NCBI GenBank assembly: GCA_023228865.1
Contig: JALOAH010000064.1
Span: 1-23,534, forward strand
Reading direction: 5' to 3'
DNA from: Porticoccaceae bacterium
GTDB lineage: Bacteria > Pseudomonadota > Gammaproteobacteria > Pseudomonadales > Porticoccaceae
Length of the DNA stretch: 23,534 bases
The stretch's first letter is position 1; every line of letters starts with the position of its first letter. Positions 16,518 to 23,534 of the stretch are shown piece by piece. Under the pieces are notes generated by a model, which did no database searches, was not told the DNA's origin, and saw nothing but the letters and a program-made list of their open reading frames with translations. The position numbers and the translations under genes were made by a program.

Positions 16518-16550
16518 GGCAATATTGTAGCAGATTGCTACAATATTGCC
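16518..16550 (-). promoter_or_regulatory. Operator-like perfect inverted repeat of the TA module
   Basis: The arms GGCAATATTGTAGCA and TGCTACAATATTGCC are exact reverse complements, 15 bp each, with a 3-base centre. The repeat lies between the cas6f stop and the antitoxin start, 24 bases before its ATG. TACAAT within the downstream arm could be a -10 element. A ribbon-helix-helix dimer would bind such a symmetric site to repress the operon. No T run follows, so it is unlikely to be mainly a terminator for the cas genes. Confidence 0.75.
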
Positions 16551-16558
16551 TCGCAAAG

Positions 16559-17110
16559 TTAAAACCAAGGGACTGTGGCGGTTTTGGAGAGGCCAAATTG
16601 ATCGAACCCTCCCTCTAGCGGTTGATCTATCAACTCTCCCAACTCAACATAGCGACGATGTTTATGCCCGTTTGAACCGCTTTGCAGCTCCAGATACGGG
16701 CCTTTAAACTGCTGCCTCCCCATTTTTTCGAGATACTGCTCTGCCTCAGCCTCTGTAATGGAGCCACGCTTCAGTAAGCGGTTGAGCTTCGCTTGGCTCA
16801 TATTGGTTTGCACGCGACCTACCCTGCGATGCCGGGCTCCTTCCGGCACCTGCAGGATCTCACCTACTTCGCAATAGCCTCGCATGCCTCCCAGCCAGTC
16901 ACTTTGCCAAAGTTGCTCCAGATCCTTGTCACTTCCATGCAAGCGCAGGAGGTTACCCAACGTTTTTTTACACTTGGGAAAGCTCACACCAATGGAAGTA
17001 GACTTCAAATCGACCAGCACCTTGTGCAGCTTGCTGTAAACGGCATTCATCAGCAGGGTTGCCGGAAATTCGGGATCAGGCAGCAACAGAATGTCATTGT
17101 AATGTGTCAT
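16559..17110 (-). CDS. cas6f: CRISPR repeat endoribonuclease Cas6f (Csy4)
   Basis: This 183-residue protein cuts pre-crRNA at the base of the repeat hairpin and remains bound to the crRNA 3' end in the Csy surveillance complex. It aligns by eye with Pseudomonas aeruginosa Csy4: MTHYNDILLLPDPEFP at the start, catalytic His29 in KLHK, the serine pair Ser144/Ser146 in LQSGSNG (matching the Ser148 region), an Arg-rich stretch (GARHRRVGRV, 91-100) for RNA binding, and the ending GLSKTATVPWF. Length equals the family norm. It starts 3 bases after the csy3 stop. Normally the array leader would follow directly, but here a toxin-antitoxin pair intervenes. Confidence 0.97.
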   Translation of the reverse strand: MTHYNDILLLPDPEFPATLLMNAVYSKLHKVLVDLKSTSIGVSFPKCKKTLGNLLRLHGSDKDLEQLWQSDWLGGMRGYCEVGEILQVPEGARHRRVGRVQTNMSQAKLNRLLKRGSITEAEAEQYLEKMGRQQFKGPYLELQSGSNGHKHRRYVELGELIDQPLEGGFDQFGLSKTATVPWF

Positions 17111-17113
17111 GCA

Positions 17114-18133
17114 TCACCCCGCGTCACCAAATACACCGCCTCGAATCAGGGTCGCCACTACAAAGTGCTGCTGTTCAAGCTCCGGAGTTTTGTCTTTGAG
17201 AATCCAGCCATCAAGCAGACTGTAAAAGTCCATTTTCTGCTTCGGCTGCCGGTAAGCCTTGCCCTGTGTAGTAACAGAACCGTAGGGCTCAACGGCGATT
17301 GACCCCATGCTATCAGCGCCCTCATACCATGTATCAACGGTGCGCAAAGCGTTACCAATTTTTTGCGAGTGAATCGCCGCGACCTTATTTACGGTATAAA
17401 GCGTTTTGCTTTTATCACCACGACCACGATCCAGAATCAGTTCCTGTGAGGGGTAAACCTCCTGAGCGGCGCCAATGCGTACCAGGGCAACAATCTGCAA
17501 CAGCACATGCTCTTCACCAGCAAGACCACGCCCTATCGTTGCCGCAAGCTCAGTAAGTTCCGCCGATTCAGCAGAAAAATCACGCAAAGAAAATTTCAGC
17601 GAATCAAATTGCCAACGACTCACGGCCTCCCCATCACACAGATGCGCAACATGGGTTTCAATAGACTCAGCACCAAGGCGATTACGCCAAAGAAAGCGGC
17701 CATTGGCCAGGTTCGCGGCATAGCGGTTTGCCAAGGTTTGCAAGCCGTAGTTCTGAACATAGCTATCAATCGTCTGCTTCAACTTGGCCTGGTAAGCCGC
17801 ATTATTGCAGGCAGAAGGCTGGCCGGTGCCCGCCAAAACCCTCAGGGTAAACACCACTTTTAGGGTATCAGCCGTTTCCGGCAATGAGGCGACGTCCACC
17901 GTTTGCAGATTGGGGTTTTCTATCGCCGCGTCCAGTTTTGCGGGGTCTTGATCCTTGGTTTTCAAGCGGTTGGAAATGGTACCCCGAACCGCTTTTTCCT
18001 GTACACCAATGCTGGGCCAGGAGATGTGATTTTCCCTATCATTCCAGTTGCCCGCGTAAAAAAAAGCGTCGGATGGATCGAGTTTCCGCTCAAAAGCCAG
18101 AACAGATGCGGTTTTTAATGTGTCATTGCTCAT
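17114..18133 (-). CDS. csy3: CRISPR-associated backbone protein Csy3 (Cas7f)
   Basis: This 339-residue protein is the Cas7-type backbone subunit, of which six copies line the crRNA spacer in the Csy complex. Family features are the start [20 protein letters not shown], the segment [38 protein letters not shown] in the middle, and [20 protein letters not shown]. Length matches known Csy3 (about 340). ATG 18133 follows AGAGGAA. The 43-base gap to csy2 is longer than the other gaps in this operon and contains a hairpin, which may help produce more Csy3 than the single-copy subunits. Confidence 0.97.
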   Translation of the reverse strand: MSNDTLKTASVLAFERKLDPSDAFFYAGNWNDRENHISWPSIGVQEKAVRGTISNRLKTKDQDPAKLDAAIENPNLQTVDVASLPETADTLKVVFTLRVLAGTGQPSACNNAAYQAKLKQTIDSYVQNYGLQTLANRYAANLANGRFLWRNRLGAESIETHVAHLCDGEAVSRWQFDSLKFSLRDFSAESAELTELAATIGRGLAGEEHVLLQIVALVRIGAAQEVYPSQELILDRGRGDKSKTLYTVNKVAAIHSQKIGNALRTVDTWYEGADSMGSIAVEPYGSVTTQGKAYRQPKQKMDFYSLLDGWILKDKTPELEQQHFVVATLIRGGVFGDAG

Positions 18134-18157
18134 TGTAAATTCCTCTATTTTTCAGTT

Positions 18158-18173
18158 TACGACCTTGGTCGTA
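18158..18173 (-). other. Small hairpin between csy2 and csy3
   Basis: In the 43-base csy2-csy3 gap the sequence TACGACC-AA-GGTCGTA (minus strand) forms a perfect 7-bp dyad just after the csy2 stop and upstream of the csy3 ribosome-binding site. It could stabilise the csy3 message or bind a protein. No T run follows it. Confidence 0.4.
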
Positions 18174-18176
18174 GCC

Positions 18177-19151
18177 TTATTCCATGGTGGTTGAGATTGC
18201 GGATATGTAGTCATTGCGATAACGATAGAGACCGCTTTCAGCTTGATAGTCGGCATACCAAAACAGCTGTTGTGCCTCCTGCAGTCGATGCGGACCAAGC
18301 CACTGCCCCATTCCGTACACGCTTTCTACAAAACGGAAATCCGTGGCGGCATCTCTGGCATTGCTGACTGAGCCTGCTGGGTGCAGCTCGCTCAAACCGG
18401 CGTAACCGACCGGGATAGGCACCAGCCAGCCCGCACCTTTGCGATCATGTTGCCAGGAGCCTTTGCTGGCATCGTCCGTCTCCGGCTGCCACCGCCAGTT
18501 GAAGCGAGATAGGGATAGCCAGGCATCCAAAGAAGTTGAGGATTCGTCCTTTTCCCTGAGGGATTGCAGACGCTCATCCAACAGATCTTGTCGCTCCACC
18601 AGTGCGAACCCAGGCAACAGGCGCATTTTCAGTTGCCTGAACAGTCGCTCACGGGCATCACCATCCGTACTGAGGGGCATGAAGTAAGGCCGTGCCCGAG
18701 CGGTTGTCGAAGGCAATACGCTGCCACCGGCAATGCGCATATTGGCCATTAACTCAGCCACTTTTTGCACCACCGACGGGGCTTGCACGTCATCCTGTAA
18801 TTGCTGGCTTTGCACAGCGAATACCAGACTGATATCCAGATGCATGCGCCCTTCTTCAACAATGGCCGCGGTTTTGCCGTCCTTGCCAACGGGGTTTCGG
18901 GTCAGGCGAAAGGCGCTGACATAGCGGCTATCGGTCACCTGCTCGTCGATATCATGGGCAACCACCCCCACCGCGTTGAATTGCATATCCAGGCCTGCCG
19001 CACGGGTTTGACGCTCCAGATTCCACATCAAGCCAACAAACGCGCTGATGGCAGGAAAGCCGTGAGTCAAGGGACTGGAAATCGCATTGGCGTTCTGTAC
19101 CCGCAGCCGGGGTATTACCAATACGTGTTCAAAATAAGGGCATTCAGGCAT
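18177..19151 (-). CDS. csy2: CRISPR-associated protein Csy2 (Cas5f)
   Basis: This 324-residue protein is the Cas5-type subunit that, with Csy1, caps the crRNA 5' handle and takes part in PAM recognition. The N-terminus HVLVIPRLRVQNANAISSPL, then THGFPAISAFVGLMWNLERQ, is the family signature; other pieces are GRMHLDISLVF, GGSVLP, and a C-terminal GYAGLSELHPAGSVSNARDA. The open frame runs 35 codons further upstream, but the ATG at 19151 follows GGGAGGT and gives the family start and length. It overlaps the csy1 stop by 8 bases, so the two are coupled and expected in equal amount, consistent with the Csy1-Csy2 heterodimer. Confidence 0.96.
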   Translation of the reverse strand: MPECPYFEHVLVIPRLRVQNANAISSPLTHGFPAISAFVGLMWNLERQTRAAGLDMQFNAVGVVAHDIDEQVTDSRYVSAFRLTRNPVGKDGKTAAIVEEGRMHLDISLVFAVQSQQLQDDVQAPSVVQKVAELMANMRIAGGSVLPSTTARARPYFMPLSTDGDARERLFRQLKMRLLPGFALVERQDLLDERLQSLREKDESSTSLDAWLSLSRFNWRWQPETDDASKGSWQHDRKGAGWLVPIPVGYAGLSELHPAGSVSNARDAATDFRFVESVYGMGQWLGPHRLQEAQQLFWYADYQAESGLYRYRNDYISAISTTME

Positions 19152-20547
19152 GACCGACCTCCCTAACTTCGCTTTTCGGCGGTGCTTTGCGCCTGAATGT
19201 TGCGGGCCACTCGGCGTCCACAAGGGCCTGACGCGCCCAGTGTTTGAAATCAGCATCGCCCACGGGAAGATCAGCCTTGCGAAGGATGCCGTTGAGCCAT
19301 TGCGCGAAACACTCCGCTATTTCGTCCGGCCAATCGAGCCAATCAGCAGCGGCTTTGAACTCCTTGTCGCTGACGTCAGTCGTCGTAGCGTCTATCAACG
19401 ACAGCCGACCACGATCCAGCCAGACCTTTTCGTGCAGATCCAGGCGACACTCACTACTTGCCGTCCAACCAGTCGGCTTTGCTTCAATGACTTGCTTGCC
19501 AAAATTGGCAAGAGCTTCGGCCAGCGCGCGCACGTAGCGCTCCACTTTTGCCCGAGTGGGTTCGTTGGCTGGCGGTTCGCTTTGCAGGAACGAGACGAGT
19601 CGCCTGATCATTGATTCAACGCCATCGGTACGCCTGAATGCGTTCATCACAGTCTCCACACCCAGGAGGGATGCGACTTCACTGCTACGCCAACTTGGCG
19701 GCGCGGATGACAGCAAGTAATTCACACCCCCACGCTCACTGTTCAACTGGCTGATGTTTTGCGGCTTGGTGCCGCCCAGCTTCTGCACCGCTAATTTTGG
19801 GTACTGATGATACTCGCCACTGTGAGCCCTTTTTTCACTACGGGCCTTTCGGGCATTCTCATTGTCGCCTCCGAATCGAGCGGAGTAGATACTCAAATAA
19901 ACTGTATGCACCAGACACGCAGGGAACATGGGCTGCAACAAATGGTAACCGTCATCTTGCGTTGGCTCACCGGAAACACACCAATACACTTGCTTCATCA
20001 ACAAGTGTGAGGCCAGCGATTGCGACTTGATTGTGTATAACGCCAGTAATTTTGCTTCGACGCCCTTCTCCCCCGGCAGTGCTTCTCGAACGACATCGAT
20101 AGCGGCTTGATCTTGCTTCTCTAATAAATCTCTTAAAGAAGCCCCCTTGATCGGAACCTGCAGGAGTAAGTGCAGTTCATAACATTTTTTGTTAATTGCA
20201 CCATTGCCCGTCGCATCTTCATACTGATCTCGAACAGGTATGCTATGACTCCCTACTTCAGGAAAACCAACTGGCCTTTCAGGTATTACACTTGGATTAG
20301 TAACGTTTTTTACTTTCAAGTCTGGATGAGTTGCCTTGGCCAGATGGCTCGCTATTGCAACTTGATCCGCGTACTTCGCACCTTCCGACAATATATATTC
20401 TAGGTGGTACTCAGTATTTATCTTTTCGATCTTTTTCTTTGATTCAGTATCAGACTTTCCCTCCCATTTTTTTAACATCATTTCACGCCGACCATCGACG
20501 TAGTCGCGTAAGCATGTCTTTATTACTACCGCCTTGTCATTCAACAT
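19144..20547 (-). CDS. csy1: CRISPR-associated large subunit Csy1 (Cas8f)
   Basis: This 467-residue protein is the Cas8f subunit, which binds the crRNA handle with Csy2 and reads the CC PAM. Recognisable are THPDLKVKNVTNPSVIPERP (ATHP..K..N motif), GNGAINKKCYELHLLLQVPI, KLGGTKPQNISQLNSERGG (a highly conserved Csy1 stretch), LLSSAPPSWR, and LDWPDEIAECFAQWLN near the C-terminus. Of two ATGs, 20547 follows GAGGTG with an 8-base spacing, while 20565 lies inside the end of cas3; the former is preferred. The first third is visibly more AT-rich than the rest and the protein is somewhat longer than typical Csy1 (about 430). It starts 7 bases after the cas3 stop. Confidence 0.95.
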   Translation of the reverse strand: MLNDKAVVIKTCLRDYVDGRREMMLKKWEGKSDTESKKKIEKINTEYHLEYILSEGAKYADQVAIASHLAKATHPDLKVKNVTNPSVIPERPVGFPEVGSHSIPVRDQYEDATGNGAINKKCYELHLLLQVPIKGASLRDLLEKQDQAAIDVVREALPGEKGVEAKLLALYTIKSQSLASHLLMKQVYWCVSGEPTQDDGYHLLQPMFPACLVHTVYLSIYSARFGGDNENARKARSEKRAHSGEYHQYPKLAVQKLGGTKPQNISQLNSERGGVNYLLSSAPPSWRSSEVASLLGVETVMNAFRRTDGVESMIRRLVSFLQSEPPANEPTRAKVERYVRALAEALANFGKQVIEAKPTGWTASSECRLDLHEKVWLDRGRLSLIDATTTDVSDKEFKAAADWLDWPDEIAECFAQWLNGILRKADLPVGDADFKHWARQALVDAEWPATFRRKAPPKSEVREVGHA

Positions 20548-20554
20548 ACATCGT

Positions 20555-23534
20555 TCACCTCTCATCTTTAGGACGATAAATTCTGAAACCTAAAATCGGG
20601 TTCCACCTCCACCCAGCAATACTCGCAGGCACCTGTACCGTTGTCATTCTCGCGCCACAGTCCCACAGCGATTTACCCTGCGCCTCAGTCTGTTCGTTGA
20701 GCAACGCCATCAGATCAAACTGCCCCCAGGGGCTTACTCCCCTGCCATACGTCAGTTCATAGCGCTTTACCCGCTTCTCCTCTGAAGTGTACACATCGGC
20801 CTTTCCGCCCTGGCCAGACGTGTGTATGCGCTTGATCTCCAGCTGTTCCTCGTAATCATCGGGCAGAAACACCAGCGTTTCTTCTTTCATTGTGTTATCC
20901 CGAAAGGGCTGATGTTGAGCCATGGCCCAGGTCAAACTGGCCTGCGGCATCTGCCAATTGGTGGCGGCGTTTGGCCGGTGGCCCTGAGGTTTTTGACCAC
21001 GAGGGGCTTTTACTCGCTTTACCGGCAACAGGCAGTCCATCAGGCGCGCGTGTTCCAGGTCGGCGAGGTTGCCCTTTGGGTTGAAGTCCCTCTCGGCAGG
21101 CTGGATACGCGGGTGAGCAGAGATAATGCGGTAGTCTTCTTCCCGCAAAAGATCATTGAGGTCGTGGCTGTTTAATCGGAACCGGTCGTCAGAATTGCTG
21201 CTATTGACTTCAAAACCCGGCTTGAGGAATACGGCGCCTGGCTGCCCGCTTTTGCCTCTACCGTAAAAATGGCGGAGGTTCTTCTCAAAAATATAAATAT
21301 TGGGGGTTTCGACTGGCTTCTGCCGGTGGCGTTGCACGCGACCCGCCAACTGGATCAGCGAACGCAGGGAGGACGGTTCCACTATTGCCCAGCCATAATC
21401 GTGGTCGCGGCCAACCTCGGTGACGGGGGAGCCCAGTACCACGAAAATCTGGTTTGTTTCGGGATACCTATCGATGCAGGATCGAATCTCAGGCAGTTCA
21501 TAAACAGCCCTGGCATCTCGCCGATCAAGGCTTGTATCCAACTGGTGCTCTATCGCAGAACGCAGCAGCAGTGGAAAGCGGGAGTGATAAACACAGAAGT
21601 GCAAGCGGGTACCCTCTGGCCAGTCCATCGCCAACAGGGTTTCTGCCATGGTGCACAGCGGTTCAATATTGGCCATGCGCACCAGCCCAAAGCTTACCGG
21701 CTTGCCACTTTTTGGGCATTCTTCGTGATGATCGTGGTGAGCCTTAAGAATGGCCGCTTGGACATGGCCAGCAAATTCCCGTGCGACATCGCTGCGGCTC
21801 CTTGATTCAAGTGTCAACGGTATCAAGGCGCCCCGCCTTTTCGCCCCTTCGCTCTGAATTGACTGACTCAGCTTGCCGACACGCCGATGTATAAAATCCT
21901 CGTGCGCCGCTTGAAACCCTTCAATTCCAGCGCAGTCACTGTGCCTGGCGGTAAATTCATCCACCCACAGGCAGGGCACCGTGGGATTTATTGCTGGGGC
22001 GGAGAAAGTCCGGTTACGCTGAAATTGCCGACGCCCCGCAATGTAAGCCTGGTACATACCGCTGACCAGTGAAGGCGGTAATGTAGCGGAGGAGATCAGT
22101 ACCCGGCTACCCAGCAATCCTGCCCAATGGACCAGACGGGTCAATGCAGGCAAGTCGTTAATATCAAAATCGTCCAACTCATCCAGAACCAGATCGCTAC
22201 TCATCAAGCGCAGCATGGGCGCAATTTGTCGTCCAGCCCGCTGGGCTTCGGTAGCAGGCATCAAGTGATCAATGGTACAAACCAAAACAGGGGCACTAAG
22301 CAGGCTGTTTATACGTGTGTCGCTTATCGCATTAGCCAGTACCGATGATTCCTCCAGCCCGCCTTCGTAGCGAACATCGCCATCTTCTTCCATCAGTGCC
22401 TGAGATGACGCTGAACCGCTTTCCTCAGCTTGGCGTTGATAGTATTCAAACAATTGACGACTGGCGGAACCACCTACCCGAATTGCCAGTTCGTCGTCAC
22501 TGAGTTTGAGATCATCACGGTAACTGCGTCCGGTTTGCAACGTGAGTGTACGCAGGCCCAGCGCAAAGGAAGCCCGAATGCCCTCTTCGGGATTGGCCAG
22601 GGCATACAGAATGCGCGCGTTGGCCAGGGTTTTACCACAACCGGTAGAGGCCATATTGACGATAAACGCGCCATTTTTAGTGGTCGACTCCCGCATCTCC
22701 GTCGCCAAGTCGGCAGCCTTGTCCTGCCAGCGAAAGCGCTTGTCCCGGCTACGGCGCATCAGCCCCTTGTGACCCACAAGCCGGGGTAGCCCGCGTTCAA
22801 TCATAGGCAGGGAATGGACGATGCTGCCGGATTTGCGCGCCACCCCCAGAAGATGTTCGGTCAGGCTTTGTTTCAGCACGCCATCATTATGGGTATTCGC
22901 GAAGAGGGTATCCCCGCTGTCGCCCTTGACCCGCTGTTTATCGTCTGGATGCAAGGAAGAGTAATGATGGTCCGCCAACATCAAACTCAAGCGCGACAGG
23001 TGCATGACATAGAGGTTGTCCAGGCAACCGTCGAGCTTACCGTTTTCGGTCAGCCTCAGTAACTTTTCGGCCAGCGTCGCCAGGCGCTTGCGCCACATCG
23101 GCAAAGCCCAGGGCGGCGTTTCTCCGGCGATTGCCCAGTACGGCTCGACATCCCGAGCATCGGCCGACTGAACAATTTCGTTCCACGCCGGTGTAATTCC
23201 ACCGAGCGGGCTTTCTATCAGGCTAATAGAAAGGTTCTCTTTTTTGGCACCGAACCATTTCTGCTTACCATTCGGGTCATAAGCCGGCACAACCGGTAAT
23301 CTGTGATGGGACACCACCAACCAAGCGATGGCCGTTGCAACGGGAGGCAGGTTCGCCAGCGGCAGAGGTGTATTTGCATCTATACCGTCCCGCCAAAAGC
23401 GACCGGGTAGAGTCCAACTAGCGTCATCGGTGGCGGACGGTTTGATCATCCGACGCAACCAACCCTGATCGGTATCTTTACCGACGAAGGCCAGAAACAA
23501 ACGCAATGAAACCCACTCGTGACGGTAAAGGTTT
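20555..23534 (-). CDS. cas3: Cas2-3 fusion (Cas3f nuclease-helicase), N-terminus outside window
   Basis: The visible 992 residues hold most of the type I-F Cas2-3 protein. The frame is open to the window end; the TTG at 23506 is not the start, because upstream codons continue with NLYRHEWVSLRLF, the conserved RHE segment of the HD nuclease domain. Counting from 23506, further HD-domain histidines are in SHH (66-68) and DHH (179-181). Helicase motifs are ASTGCGKTLANARI (Walker A, about 286-299), LVLDELDDFD (motif II), ISSATLPP (motif III) and QLAGRVQRHRQ (motif VI). The HD domain cuts the displaced strand after 3'-5' unwinding of Csy-bound DNA. The Cas2 domain and cas1 should lie just beyond the window. 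The reading frame is intact, so interference should be functional. Confidence 0.96.
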   Translation of the reverse strand, partial: NLYRHEWVSLRLFLAFVGKDTDQGWLRRMIKPSATDDASWTLPGRFWRDGIDANTPLPLANLPPVATAIAWLVVSHHRLPVVPAYDPNGKQKWFGAKKENLSISLIESPLGGITPAWNEIVQSADARDVEPYWAIAGETPPWALPMWRKRLATLAEKLLRLTENGKLDGCLDNLYVMHLSRLSLMLADHHYSSLHPDDKQRVKGDSGDTLFANTHNDGVLKQSLTEHLLGVARKSGSIVHSLPMIERGLPRLVGHKGLMRRSRDKRFRWQDKAADLATEMRESTTKNGAFIVNMASTGCGKTLANARILYALANPEEGIRASFALGLRTLTLQTGRSYRDDLKLSDDELAIRVGGSASRQLFEYYQRQAEESGSASSQALMEEDGDVRYEGGLEESSVLANAISDTRINSLLSAPVLVCTIDHLMPATEAQRAGRQIAPMLRLMSSDLVLDELDDFDINDLPALTRLVHWAGLLGSRVLISSATLPPSLVSGMYQAYIAGRRQFQRNRTFSAPAINPTVPCLWVDEFTARHSDCAGIEGFQAAHEDFIHRRVGKLSQSIQSEGAKRRGALIPLTLESRSRSDVAREFAGHVQAAILKAHHDHHEECPKSGKPVSFGLVRMANIEPLCTMAETLLAMDWPEGTRLHFCVYHSRFPLLLRSAIEHQLDTSLDRRDARAVYELPEIRSCIDRYPETNQIFVVLGSPVTEVGRDHDYGWAIVEPSSLRSLIQLAGRVQRHRQKPVETPNIYIFEKNLRHFYGRGKSGQPGAVFLKPGFEVNSSNSDDRFRLNSHDLNDLLREEDYRIISAHPRIQPAERDFNPKGNLADLEHARLMDCLLPVKRVKAPRGQKPQGHRPNAATNWQMPQASLTWAMAQHQPFRDNTMKEETLVFLPDDYEEQLEIKRIHTSGQGGKADVYTSEEKRVKRYELTYGRGVSPWGQFDLMALLNEQTEAQGKSLWDCGARMTTVQVPASIAGWRWNPILGFRIYRPKDER

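Noticed and set aside
23504..23506. TTG as start codon of a 983-residue Cas3
   Set aside because: The frame continues to the window edge and encodes the conserved RHEW segment of the HD domain, so the gene is cut by the window.

Overview
The window comes from a gammaproteobacterial chromosome. The evidence is SlyB-like and E. coli-type NadA proteins, dispersed palindromes starting GTAGGAGC as in Pseudomonas-type REP elements, a YqaA membrane protein and a canonical type I-F CRISPR-Cas locus. A Pseudomonadales/Cellvibrionales-type bacterium fits best, but the genus cannot be read from the sequence. All calls come from reading translations and motifs; no database search was run.

Left part (1-11118): the end of a glycine-zipper lipoprotein gene and a REP pair are followed by genes that all read leftwards (minus strand). 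In transcription order these are a stand-alone circularly permuted ATP-grasp ligase, a stand-alone alpha-E protein, a REP cluster, a giant transglutaminase-amidoligase (DUF2126) fusion, an ATP-grasp/alpha-E fusion, a second transglutaminase, and nadA. This is the predicted amidoligase/peptide-tag system of the ATP-grasp, alpha-E and transglutaminase families, here in a double set: one pair as separate proteins, one as a fusion. Substrate and product are unknown.

Middle (11119-14615): a gene-free divergent region with a REP element, then a plus-strand nfeD-slipin pair (membrane serine protease plus SPFH/stomatin partner, overlapping by 4 bases). A minus-strand YqaA-type membrane protein follows, then an AT-rich gene-free stretch.

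Right part (14616-23534): a type I-F1 CRISPR-Cas locus on the minus strand: cas2-3 (5' end cut by the window; cas1 expected beyond), csy1, csy2, csy3, cas6f, then a leader and an array of 13 identical 28-bp repeats with 12 spacers of exactly 32 bp. The notable feature is a two-gene toxin-antitoxin module between cas6f and the leader: a ParD-like ribbon-helix-helix antitoxin and a zeta-type P-loop kinase toxin. It has its own perfect 15-bp inverted-repeat operator and lies in the same direction as the cas genes and the array. Cas2-3, Csy1-3 and Cas6f would make the interference machinery and crRNA. The embedded module may act as an addiction element for the CRISPR locus or as a second, abortive layer of defence; that role is inference.
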